A stretch of 64,000 nt of DNA from a virus (IMGVR_UViG_3300023440_000002:1-64000); one strand, 5' to 3'. Positions 52,384 to 58,740 are shown, counted from the first letter of the stretch. Made by a program: numbers and translations. Notes: generated by a model from the sequence alone, not told the origin.

Positions 52384-52594
52384 TTAGATCTACCTTTATT
52401 GGGGTGGCTATTTGATTGCGAACCTGCTCGTAAACCTGCCGGCGAACCTGGTCGCAAACCTGCCCGCGAATCTGCCAGTAAATCTCCCAGTAAACCTGAT
52501 CATTAATCTGCCAGTGAAGCTTCCAGTGAACCTGGCCGTTAATCTGCTCTCGAACCTGCTGGCGAATCTCATTAGTAATATCTTCAGCTTTCAT
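52373..52594 (-). CDS. QVxx unit B13
   Basis: 73 residues; head MKAEDITNEI, tail QIATPIKVDLNGI. The second half of the core is nearly identical to B12. Confidence 0.65.
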   Translation of the reverse strand: MKAEDITNEIRQQVREQINGQVHWKLHWQINDQVYWEIYWQIRGQVCDQVRRQVYEQVRNQIATPIKVDLNGI

Positions 52595-52706
52595 CTAGGT
52601 CATCCATTATTGGGGTGGCTATTTGATTGCGAACCTGGTCGCTAACCTGCCGACCTTACTTTACATAAACCTTATCGGTTATGTCTGTAATAACTTTAGC
52701 TTTCAC
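52584..52706 (-). pseudogene. degenerate unit B14 with sigma-28 box
   Basis: GTG start, MKAKVITDITDKVYVK then an in-frame TAA; the remaining codons still spell RQVSDQVRNQIATPIMDDL. The head is a sigma-28 box, so the unit may now serve as a promoter. Confidence 0.7.
52672..52698 (-). promoter_or_regulatory. sigma-28 box in degenerate unit B14
   Basis: TAAAGTTA-N11-ACCGATAA on the minus strand, followed by GGTTTATGTAAAG as in unit B16. Confidence 0.55.
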
Positions 52707-52881
52707 TTAGGTCTCCACCTATTAGGTTACGAACCTGCCGGCGAACCTGCCAGTGAACCGGCAGGTTAATTTGCTCGACAATATGCAAGTAAGTCTTCCA
52801 GCTAGTCTGCTGGTTAACCTGCTGATGGATCTTCCAGTGAATCTGCCGGCGAATCTCTTTTGTAGTATCTTTAGTTTCCAT
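52696..52881 (-). CDS. QVxx unit B15
   Basis: 61 residues; head METKDTTKEI, tail QVRNLIGGDLSES. Confidence 0.6.
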   Translation of the reverse strand: METKDTTKEIRRQIHWKIHQQVNQQTSWKTYLHIVEQINLPVHWQVRRQVRNLIGGDLSES

Positions 52882-52993
52882 TGAGATTTTCCTTTATTGG
52901 GTCAGTTATTTGATTGCGAGCTTGATCGTCAATTTGCCGACCTTACTTTACATAAACCTTATCGGCTATATCTGTAATAACTTTAGTTTCCAT
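52871..52993 (-). pseudogene. degenerate unit B16 with sigma-28 box
   Basis: METKVITDIADKVYVK then in-frame TAA, with tail codons RQIDDQARNQITDPIKENL still in frame. Same structure as B14, implying duplication after decay or a conserved promoter form. Confidence 0.7.
52959..52985 (-). promoter_or_regulatory. sigma-28 box in degenerate unit B16
   Basis: TAAAGTTA-N11-GCCGATAA, 15 of 16 consensus positions. Confidence 0.6.
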
Positions 52994-53168
52994 GCAGATC
53001 TTCCCTTATTGGTTCAGTTATTTGCCCATGAACCTGGTCGTGAACTTGCCAGTTAATTTGATCGAGAATCTGGCCGTGAACCTGGTCGCCAATCTGCTGA
53101 TAAACACCCCGGCTAATCTGATCATTAATCTGCTGGTGAATCTTACCTATAATATCTTCAGTTTTCAT
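52983..53168 (-). CDS. QVxx unit B17
   Basis: 61 residues; head MKTEDIIGKI, tail QITEPIREDLHGN. Confidence 0.65.
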   Translation of the reverse strand: MKTEDIIGKIHQQINDQISRGVYQQIGDQVHGQILDQINWQVHDQVHGQITEPIREDLHGN

Positions 53169-53343
53169 TAAGATCTTCCCATATTGGGTCAGTTATTTGC
53201 AGGCGAACCTCCCAGTAAGTCTGGTCGCCAATCTGCCAGTAAACCTGCCGGCGAACCTGCTCGAGAACATGGCCGCGAATCTGATGGTAAATCTCCCAAT
53301 CAACCTGCCAGTGAATCTTACTTGTAATATCTTTAGTTTTCAT
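53158..53343 (-). CDS. QVxx unit B18
   Basis: 61 residues; head MKTKDITSKI, tail QITDPIWEDLNEN. Confidence 0.65.
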   Translation of the reverse strand: MKTKDITSKIHWQVDWEIYHQIRGHVLEQVRRQVYWQIGDQTYWEVRLQITDPIWEDLNEN

Positions 53344-53506
53344 TTAGGTCTACCTTTATTGGAGAGGTTGTTTGCCAGCGAACCTGCATATCAACCTGAT
53401 CTAGAATCTGCCGCTGAATCTGCCAGCGAACCTGATAGTGAACCTGATCTCGAATTTGCCAGTAAATCTGCCAGTTAACCTCTTTTGTAATATCTTTAGT
53501 TTTCAT
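53333..53506 (-). CDS. QVxx unit B19
   Basis: 57 residues; start at 53506 (MKTKDITKEV) 8 bases after AAAGGA; tail QTTSPIKVDLNEN. Confidence 0.65.
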   Translation of the reverse strand: MKTKDITKEVNWQIYWQIRDQVHYQVRWQIQRQILDQVDMQVRWQTTSPIKVDLNEN

Positions 53507-53789
53507 CGAGGTCATCCTTTATTGGGTCGGATATTTGATTGTAAACCTGATTGTGAACCTGATCTAGAATCTGCCAGTAAGCCTGCCAGTAAGTCTGCCC
53601 GCTAGCCTGGCCTTTAATACGCTCGAGAATCTGGCCGTGAACCTCCCAGTGAACCTGATCGTAAATATGCCCGCTAGCCTGCTGGCCAACCTGATTGGTA
53701 ATTTGATCGTCAACCTGCTCGTCAACCTGCCAGTAAATCTGTTGACTAATCTGATTATGTACCTTGTCGGCTATATCTTTAGTTTTCAT
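53496..53789 (-). CDS. QVxx unit B20, longest
   Basis: 97 residues with about 20 tetrads; head MKTKDIADKV, tail QISDPIKDDLDEN. Probably two cores fused. Confidence 0.65.
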   Translation of the reverse strand: MKTKDIADKVHNQISQQIYWQVDEQVDDQITNQVGQQASGHIYDQVHWEVHGQILERIKGQASGQTYWQAYWQILDQVHNQVYNQISDPIKDDLDEN

Positions 53790-53988
53790 TTAGGTCATCC
53801 TTTATTGGGTTAGCTACTTGCTGGTGAACCTGCTCGTGAACCCGCCAGTAAACCTCCTCGTAAGTCTCCTCGTAAACCTCCCAATAAACACAATCGTAAA
53901 GATGCTTGCTAACCTTATCGAGAATCTGATTGCGAACCTGCCAGTGAATCTCATCGTGAATCTTACCTGTAATACCATCAGCTTCCAT
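53779..53988 (-). CDS. QVxx unit B21
   Basis: 69 residues; Glu-rich core (EVYEETYEEVYWRV), tail QVANPIKDDLNEN. Confidence 0.65.
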   Translation of the reverse strand: MEADGITGKIHDEIHWQVRNQILDKVSKHLYDCVYWEVYEETYEEVYWRVHEQVHQQVANPIKDDLNEN

Positions 53989-54151
53989 CTAAGTCTTCCT
54001 TTATTGGGATGGTTATTTGCCAGCGAATCTGATCGCGAACATGCCAGTTAACCTTCCAGCGAACCTGCTCGAGAATCTCCCAGTCAACCTGCTCGCTAAC
54101 CTTCCAGCGAATCTGACTGTAAATCTTACTTGCTATATCTTCAATTTTCAT
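53978..54151 (-). CDS. QVxx unit B22
   Basis: 57 residues; head MKIEDIASKI, tail QITIPIKEDLDGS. Confidence 0.65.
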   Translation of the reverse strand: MKIEDIASKIYSQIRWKVSEQVDWEILEQVRWKVNWHVRDQIRWQITIPIKEDLDGS

Positions 54152-54362
54152 TTAGGTCATCCTTTATTGGGTCGGATATTTGATTGTAAGCCTGCTCGTG
54201 AACATGCTGGCGAACCTGCCGGTTAACCTGCTCGTAAACCTCCCAGCTAACCTGGTCGCAAATCTGCTCGAAAACCTGGTCGCGAATCTCCCAGTGAATA
54301 CCCCAATGAACCTGGTCGTAAACCTGCGAGCGAACATCTTTTGTAATATCTTTAGTTTTCAT
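54141..54362 (-). CDS. QVxx unit B23
   Basis: 73 residues; start at 54362 (MKTKDITKDV) after AAAGGA; tail QISDPIKDDLNEN. Confidence 0.65.
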   Translation of the reverse strand: MKTKDITKDVRSQVYDQVHWGIHWEIRDQVFEQICDQVSWEVYEQVNRQVRQHVHEQAYNQISDPIKDDLNEN

Positions 54363-54537
54363 CGAGGTCATCCTTTATTGGAGAGGTTGTTTGCCGGCGA
54401 ACCTTACCGTGAATCAGCCAATTAACCTGTTCGCGAATCTGACTGTAAACCTGCCAGTGAACCTGCTCGTAAATCTGCCAGTGAGCGTGACTGACAATTC
54501 GATTGTGAATTTTGTCGGCTATATCTTTAGTTTTCAT
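54352..54537 (-). CDS. QVxx unit B24
   Basis: 61 residues; head MKTKDIADKI, tail QTTSPIKDDLDEN. Confidence 0.65.
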   Translation of the reverse strand: MKTKDIADKIHNRIVSHAHWQIYEQVHWQVYSQIREQVNWLIHGKVRRQTTSPIKDDLDEN

Positions 54538-54712
54538 CGAGGTCATCCTTTATTGGGTTAGCTACTTGCTCGTGAACCTGATTGTGAACCTGATCTAGAA
54601 TCTGCTCGCTAATCTGCTTGCGAACCTCCCAGTAAGCCTCCCAGCGAATACCCCAATGAACCTGGTCGTAAACCTGCTTATAAACCTTATTTGCGGCAAT
54701 TTTAGCTTCCAT
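54527..54712 (-). CDS. QVxx unit B25
   Basis: 61 residues; head MEAKIAANKVY shared with B29; tail QVANPIKDDLDEN. Confidence 0.65.
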   Translation of the reverse strand: MEAKIAANKVYKQVYDQVHWGIRWEAYWEVRKQISEQILDQVHNQVHEQVANPIKDDLDEN

Positions 54713-54875
54713 TTAGTTCATCCCTTATTGGGTTGGCTATTTGATTTCGAATTTGCCTATGAATCTGCTTGCGAACCTCCCAGTAAACCTCCCAGCGAAC
54801 CTGCAAGTTAATCTGCTTGACAATATGCAGGTAAACCTCCCAGCTAATCTCTTTTGTAATATCATTAGTTTCCAT
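54702..54875 (-). CDS. QVxx unit B26
   Basis: 57 residues; head METNDITKEI, HIVKQINLQV block, tail QIANPIRDELNGS. Confidence 0.65.
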   Translation of the reverse strand: METNDITKEISWEVYLHIVKQINLQVRWEVYWEVRKQIHRQIRNQIANPIRDELNGS

Positions 54876-55038
54876 CTAGATCTTCCTTTATTGGGTTAAG
54901 TATTTGATCACGAATCTGCCAGTTAACCCTCGAGTAAGCCCTCCAATAAACCAAATAATCAACCTGCTCGCGAACTTGCCAGTAAATCTTCCGGTAAACC
55001 TGCTGGCGAATCTCATTAGTAATATCTTCAATTTCCAT
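54865..55038 (-). CDS. QVxx unit B27
   Basis: 57 residues; less regular core (DYLVYWRAYSRV), tail QILNPIKEDLDGN. Confidence 0.65.
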   Translation of the reverse strand: MEIEDITNEIRQQVYRKIYWQVREQVDYLVYWRAYSRVNWQIRDQILNPIKEDLDGN

Positions 55039-55213
55039 TTAGGTCTTCCCATATTGGATCAACTCCTTGCTCACGAACTTGAGCGTAAATCTGCCAGTAA
55101 ATCTGCCAGCGAACCTTCCGGTTAACTTTCTCGTGAATATGATTGATAGTCTGCCGGCGAATCTGCTGGCGAACCTGGTCGTGAATCTCTTTTGTAATAT
55201 CTTCAGTTTCCAT
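55028..55213 (-). CDS. QVxx unit B28
   Basis: 61 residues; head METEDITKEI, tail QGVDPIWEDLNGN. Confidence 0.65.
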   Translation of the reverse strand: METEDITKEIHDQVRQQIRRQTINHIHEKVNRKVRWQIYWQIYAQVREQGVDPIWEDLNGN

Positions 55214-55388
55214 TTAGGTCATTCCTTATTGGGTCGATTATCTGTACGTGAACCTGCCAGCGAACATGCAAGCGAACATGCTCGAGAATCTTCCAGTAGG
55301 GGTTCCGGCCAACCTGATCAACGACCTGCTCTCGAACCTGGTCGTAAACCTGCTTATAAACCTTATTTGCGGCAACTTTAGCTTTCAT
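55203..55388 (-). CDS. QVxx unit B29
   Basis: 61 residues; head MKAKVAANKVY, tail QIIDPIRNDLNGN. Confidence 0.65.
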   Translation of the reverse strand: MKAKVAANKVYKQVYDQVREQVVDQVGRNPYWKILEHVRLHVRWQVHVQIIDPIRNDLNGN

Positions 55389-55560
55389 TTAGATCTTCCT
55401 TTATTGGGATAACTATTTGCCCGCGAATTTGATCGTTAATCTGCTCGTTAATCTGTTCGCGAACCTGCCCTCGAACCTGCCAATAAGTCTGCCAGTCAAC
55501 CTTCCAACTAATCTCGCTACACACCTTATCGGTTATACCTGTAATAACTTTAGCTTTCAT
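55378..55560 (-). CDS. QVxx unit B30, first unit after the ClpP-like gene
   Basis: 60 residues; head MKAKVITGITDKV contains an intact sigma-28 box; tail QIVIPIKEDLNES. Its ribosome site lies at the end of the protease gene (AATAAAGGAAGATC). Confidence 0.65.
   Translation of the reverse strand: MKAKVITGITDKVCSEISWKVDWQTYWQVRGQVREQINEQINDQIRGQIVIPIKEDLNES
55526..55552 (-). promoter_or_regulatory. sigma-28 box inside unit B30
   Basis: TAAAGTTA-N11-ACCGATAA on the minus strand in an open unit. Confidence 0.5.
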
Positions 55561-55572
55561 TTAGATCTTCCT

Positions 55573-56115
55573 TTATTCGCTCAAATACACAGCACCATCA
55601 ACAAAACCCGGAGCTATCTTGTCCAGGTACTCTCTATTCATATAGGTTTGGTTCTTGATTAGTTCTTTATAATTCGGAGGGTTAAATATCTTATTGATCT
55701 CTTTATGAATAAAAACATTATCTTTAATTGTCTTTTTAGAATCTTCCATTGTTACAATACATCGAGACGGACAATAATAATACAAGTTATGCATCATCAT
55801 TGTTGCTTTTGGCGTTAAGTGCCTGGTATCACACAAGGTTGAAATATAAAAGGCCATACTTAGGGCTTTCTTAATCAGGCAATGAACTTTAAACCCTCTC
55901 TTTTTAATGTCCTGAATTGAAGCCCCTAGCTGAAAAAAAGGCGTAACCGGCCCTCCAGGACTGTCAATTGTTAAATAAACATCCCGATGGGTCAACCTAA
56001 TATAAACTGCCAACGCAGATGCCGACATAGAATCGGTAAGCTTTAGTTTAGATACTTCACTAGCTGAAACCTGACTAGGCAACAGGATCATTAAAATTAA
56101 AAGTAAGTATTTCAT
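55573..56115 (-). CDS. secreted ClpP-like serine protease embedded in array B
   Basis: 180 residues. Sec signal peptide (KYLLLILMILLPSQVSASE, cleavage likely after ASA). ClpP/crotonase-type fold signals: YLTIDSPGGPV (SPGG 52-55, oxyanion loop), KKALSMAFYIS with nucleophile S86, and TPKATMMMHN with H109, in the same order as ClpP. An exported monomeric ClpP-like protein is unusual; SppA-like peptidases are the nearest exported relatives. It lies between a unit head (56130-56192) and a unit-tail ribosome site, so it looks like cargo inserted in a QVxx unit. Confidence 0.75.
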   Translation of the reverse strand: MKYLLLILMILLPSQVSASEVSKLKLTDSMSASALAVYIRLTHRDVYLTIDSPGGPVTPFFQLGASIQDIKKRGFKVHCLIKKALSMAFYISTLCDTRHLTPKATMMMHNLYYYCPSRCIVTMEDSKKTIKDNVFIHKEINKIFNPPNYKELIKNQTYMNREYLDKIAPGFVDGAVYLSE

Positions 56116-56129
56116 ATTGTTCCTTTCTG

Positions 56130-56192
56130 TTAGGGTTTAATCTCTATTCCATTAACCTTATCGGCTATATCTGCAATATCTTTAGTTTCCAT
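56130..56192 (-). pseudogene. orphan unit head upstream of the protease
   Basis: METKDIADIADKVNGIEIKP then stop, followed by AAAGGA and the protease ATG. Core and tail are missing. Confidence 0.65.
56158..56184 (-). promoter_or_regulatory. sigma-28 box driving the ClpP-like gene
   Basis: TAAAGATA-N11-GCCGATAA on the minus strand, about 43 bases before the protease start. Confidence 0.55.
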
Positions 56193-56355
56193 TTAGATCT
56201 ACCTTTATTGGTTCAGTTATTTGCTGGTCAACCTGGTCGCAAACCTGCCAGTGAATATGCCAGTCAACCTGCCAGCGAATCTCCCAGTGAGCCTGGTCAT
56301 TAATCTGACGGTCAACCTCCTGACGAATCTTTTTTGTAATATCTTTAGTTTCCAT
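56182..56355 (-). CDS. QVxx unit B31
   Basis: 57 residues; head METKDITKKI, tail QITEPIKVDLNGN. Confidence 0.65.
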   Translation of the reverse strand: METKDITKKIRQEVDRQINDQAHWEIRWQVDWHIHWQVCDQVDQQITEPIKVDLNGN

Positions 56356-56542
56356 TTAGGTCTTCCTTTATTGGGAGGGTTATTCGGTCGTCAATCTTTA
56401 AGTGGATCTCCCAGAGAACCTCCCGGCGAATCTTCCGACTAATCTGCTCATCAACCTGCTCATCAACCTGCTTATAAGTTTGGTTGTCAATCTGCAAGCG
56501 AACCTGCTCGATAACCTCATTAGTGATATCTTTAGTTTTCAT
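56345..56542 (-). CDS. QVxx unit B32
   Basis: 65 residues; head MKTKDITNEV, tail RITLPIKEDLNGN. Most of the core is shared with B35. Confidence 0.65.
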   Translation of the reverse strand: MKTKDITNEVIEQVRLQIDNQTYKQVDEQVDEQISRKIRREVLWEIHLKIDDRITLPIKEDLNGN

Positions 56543-56705
56543 CTAGGTTTTCCTTTATTGGGTTAGCTACTTGCTCGTGAACCTGCTCGTCAACATTCCA
56601 GTAAATCTCCCGGCTCACCCCCCTGTCAACCTGCCGGTTAATCTGCCAATAAACCTGATCGCTAATCTCCCGACGAATTTTATTACCAGTATCTTCAGCT
56701 TTCAT
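56532..56705 (-). CDS. QVxx unit B33
   Basis: 57 residues; head MKAEDTGNKI, tail QVANPIKENLDEN. Confidence 0.65.
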   Translation of the reverse strand: MKAEDTGNKIRREISDQVYWQINRQVDRGVSREIYWNVDEQVHEQVANPIKENLDEN

Positions 56706-56868
56706 CTAGATCATCCTTTATTGGGTTAGCTACTTGCTCGTGAACCCGCCAGTAAACCTGCCTGTGAACCTTCCAGCGAACCTGCCCTCTAGCCTGCCAA
56801 TTAATCTGTTTGTGAACCTTCCAGCGAACCTGCTCGTCAAACTCTTTTGTAATATCTTTAGCTTCCAT
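56695..56868 (-). CDS. QVxx unit B34
   Basis: 57 residues; head MEAKDITKEF, tail QVANPIKDDLDES. Confidence 0.65.
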   Translation of the reverse strand: MEAKDITKEFDEQVRWKVHKQINWQARGQVRWKVHRQVYWRVHEQVANPIKDDLDES

Positions 56869-57043
56869 CTAGGTCTTCCTTTATTGGGAGGGTTATTTGC
56901 TCGTCAATCTTTAAGTGGATCTCCCAGAGAACCTCCCGGCGAATCTTCCGACTAACCTGCCAACAAACCTGCTCATCAACCTGCTTATAAGTTTGGTTGT
57001 CAATCTGCAAGCGAACTTTATTACCAATATCTTTAGCTTCCAT
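56858..57043 (-). CDS. QVxx unit B35
   Basis: 61 residues; head MEAKDIGNKV, tail QITLPIKEDLDGS; near-duplicate of B32. Confidence 0.65.
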   Translation of the reverse strand: MEAKDIGNKVRLQIDNQTYKQVDEQVCWQVSRKIRREVLWEIHLKIDEQITLPIKEDLDGS

Positions 57044-57218
57044 CTAGGTCTTCCTTTATTGGGTCGAATACTTGATTGTAAACCTGGTCGTGAACCTGTC
57101 GGCGAACCTGTCGGTGAACCTGCCATCCAACCTGCCGGAGAACCTGACAGTTAGCCTGCCAGCTAACCTGCCAGCTAACCTGCCAGCTAACCTTTTTTAT
57201 AATACCTTTAGTTTCCAT
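57033..57218 (-). CDS. QVxx unit B36
   Basis: 61 residues; head METKGIIKKV; contains ANCQVLRQVGWQV shared with B39. Confidence 0.65.
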   Translation of the reverse strand: METKGIIKKVSWQVSWQVSWQANCQVLRQVGWQVHRQVRRQVHDQVYNQVFDPIKEDLDGS

Positions 57219-57405
57219 CTAGGTCTTCCTTTATTGGATTAGTTATTTGCTCGAAAACCTGGTCGCAAACCTGCCCGCGAATCTGCCAGTAAATCTCCCA
57301 GTAAAACTGATCATCAATCTGCCAGTGAACCTGGCCGCGAATCTGCCAGTAAACCTGGTCGTCAACCTCCCGACGAATCTTTTTTATAATACCTTTAGTT
57401 TCCAT
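57208..57405 (-). CDS. QVxx unit B37
   Basis: 65 residues; head METKGIIKKI, tail QITNPIKEDLDGN. Confidence 0.65.
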   Translation of the reverse strand: METKGIIKKIRREVDDQVYWQIRGQVHWQIDDQFYWEIYWQIRGQVCDQVFEQITNPIKEDLDGN

Positions 57406-57568
57406 CTAGGTCTTCCCTTATTGGATTGGTTATTTGACCGAAAACCTGCAAGAGAGCATGCAAGCGAACATGCAAGCGAACCTTCCAATAAATCTGCCAG
57501 TCATCCTGCCAGTTAACCTGCTCGAGAATCTGGTCGCGAATCTCTTTTATAGTATCACTAGCTTCCAT
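57395..57568 (-). CDS. QVxx unit B38
   Basis: 57 residues; head MEASDTIKEI, irregular core (RLHVRLHALLQV), tail QITNPIREDLDGN. Confidence 0.65.
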   Translation of the reverse strand: MEASDTIKEIRDQILEQVNWQDDWQIYWKVRLHVRLHALLQVFGQITNPIREDLDGN

Positions 57569-57767
57569 CTAGGTTTTCCTTTATTGGGTCGGTTATTTGC
57601 TCGAAAACCTGGTCGTAAACCTGTCGGCGAATATGCCGGCGAACCTGCCATTCAATCTGCCCTCGAACCTGCCATCCAACCTGCCGGAGAACCTGACAGT
57701 TAGCCTGCCAGCTAACCTGCCCGCGAACCTGTTCGATAACCTCTTTTGCAATATCTTTAGCTTCCAT
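57558..57767 (-). CDS. QVxx unit B39
   Basis: 69 residues; head MEAKDIAKEV, tail QITDPIKENLDGS. Confidence 0.65.
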   Translation of the reverse strand: MEAKDIAKEVIEQVRGQVSWQANCQVLRQVGWQVRGQIEWQVRRHIRRQVYDQVFEQITDPIKENLDGS

Positions 57768-57945
57768 TTAGGTCTACCATTATTGGGTTAGTTATTTGTG
57801 TGCGGATTTTACTGTAAGTACTCCAGCTGACCTGCATGTTAACTTCTTTTCGAGCGTTCCAATCAAAAACACTGCAAGCGGGTAGATTAGACAGATTAGC
57901 AATCTCATCAGTAATACCCAACCGTAAATCAATTATGTCTGTCAT
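57757..57945 (-). CDS. divergent family member B40
   Basis: 62 residues: MTDIIDLRLGITDEIANLSN, a non-repetitive middle with SVFDWNARKEVNMQVSW, and a family tail QITNPIMVDLNGS. The tetrad core is nearly absent. It looks like the non-repetitive ancestor or a hybrid. Confidence 0.65.
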   Translation of the reverse strand: MTDIIDLRLGITDEIANLSNLPACSVFDWNARKEVNMQVSWSTYSKIRTQITNPIMVDLNGS

Positions 57946-58120
57946 CGAGATCTCCCTTTATTGAAGCCATCACCTGCAAGCGGACCTCCAAGTGAATTGC
58001 AAAAGTGGTTTGTTGGTAAATGTAACTCCGAACATTAAACCTAAAGAGATCTGGGGAGTTACGTGTGCATTGACTTAGAAGGTCGATGGCTATCTTATGT
58101 TGAATATCAAGGACTTTCAT
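57929..58120 (-). CDS. divergent family member B41
   Basis: 63 residues: MKVLDIQHKIAIDLLSQCTR, then FNVRSYIYQQTTFAIHLEVR and tail QVMASIKGDLDDRHN. Conserved head/tail spacing but no QVxx core; most upstream member of the array. Confidence 0.6.
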   Translation of the reverse strand: MKVLDIQHKIAIDLLSQCTRNSPDLFRFNVRSYIYQQTTFAIHLEVRLQVMASIKGDLDDRHN

Positions 58121-58329
58121 TTCATACCCTCTAGAAACTCAACTATATCTTCAATATCCAAGTATGAGTTGTAATGGTTAAGCACTTCCACGTCATTATG
58201 GTCCTTATCTATCAACATAAATTTCGTTGATAGGCCGTGAGTGTCGCCTTCCAAATTAACCCCTAAGTACATGTCATATTTAGCATATAATGCCCTTAGT
58301 TCTTCGCAAAACCCTTTAACCTTATTCAC
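58117..58329 (-). CDS. small phage protein
   Basis: 70 residues: VKGFCEELRALYAKYDMYLG, then a strand-like middle and IVEFLEGMK. A pattern common in small phage accessory proteins, function unknown. ATGA overlap with B41. Confidence 0.55.
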   Translation of the reverse strand: MNKVKGFCEELRALYAKYDMYLGVNLEGDTHGLSTKFMLIDKDHNDVEVLNHYNSYLDIEDIVEFLEGMK

Positions 58330-58606
58330 TACTAGCTCCTTTAACCATCTCTATGATTAAATCATATATTCCTTTACTTTTAAAGTATTTAATTTCGAAA
58401 GACATTAACCCGCCAATAGACCGTATTTGATGCACAGCTTCCGACACCTCACAGCAATCCTCATAAAGGGTTGATTCATCTTCTTCGTACATCTGCCTCT
58501 GCAAGAATTCTTTCGTTATGCAGCTGCTGGTGGACATATCAACGTCCATATGGGCGTAAGACTGGATAATGATATCCTTTATTAGTTCGTTTCGTTTTGC
58601 TGTCAA
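58322..58606 (-). CDS. small helical protein, first gene of the array B operon
   Basis: 94 residues, TTG start 7 bases after AAGGAG. Helical and acidic (RQMYEEDESTLYEDCCEVSE). About 50 bases downstream of P4. Unknown function. Confidence 0.55.
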   Translation of the reverse strand: MTAKRNELIKDIIIQSYAHMDVDMSTSSCITKEFLQRQMYEEDESTLYEDCCEVSEAVHQIRSIGGLMSFEIKYFKSKGIYDLIIEMVKGASSE

Positions 58607-58657
58607 AACTGTGCTCCTTCATTGCGGGTGATTACGCGGGTTCGCCGCCTAAAGGGT

Positions 58658-58684
58658 TTATCGGTTGACTTGCGAAAAACTTTA
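58658..58684 (-). promoter_or_regulatory. sigma-28 (FliA)-type promoter P4 of the array B operon
   Basis: TAAAGTTT-N11-ACCGATAA, 15 of 16 consensus positions, minus strand; flank TATTAGGC as in P2. Confidence 0.8.
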
Positions 58685-58694
58685 GCCTAATATT
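58685..58694 (+). promoter_or_regulatory. candidate late-promoter motif (GCCTAATATT)
   Basis: Directly back to back with P4, directed towards the 58741 gene and the ADP-ribosyltransferase-like gene. Confidence 0.4.
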
Positions 58695-58740
58695 AACATA
58701 GAAGAAAGTGAGTTGTTTTGCTAATTTAAAGGCCATATAT

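Larger units (their letters stand above)
50372..58120 (-). repeat. array B: about 41 tandem overlapping Q-[VI]-x-x mini-genes on the minus strand
   Basis: Same unit design as array A. Most units are 162-198 bp; extremes are 135 and 294 bp. It is interrupted once by the ClpP-like gene (55573-56115). Two units are broken but carry strong sigma-28 boxes, and the two most upstream units are divergent. All intact units read on the minus strand, away from promoter P4. Confidence 0.95.

Noticed and set aside
45387-57791. Long open frames antisense to the QVxx units with N-L-x-x repeats (like LPVNLPANL), resembling pentapeptide-repeat proteins
   Set aside because: They arise because the 12-base repeat keeps all aligned frames open. 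Their starts and stops are not organised, they have no ribosome sites in register and they run against the neighbouring operons in both arrays. The Q-V frame has heads, tails, ribosome sites and overlaps.
45229-58120. CRISPR array
   Set aside because: Repeats are protein-coding units with internal 12-base periodicity and variable length; there are no constant repeat/unique spacer pairs and no cas genes.
45229-58120. Diversity-generating retroelement
   Set aside because: The NNC slots recall adenine-targeted AAC sites, but no reverse transcriptase, template repeat or accessory gene is present in this window; variation also hits NNG slots. It could only be reopened with the full genome.
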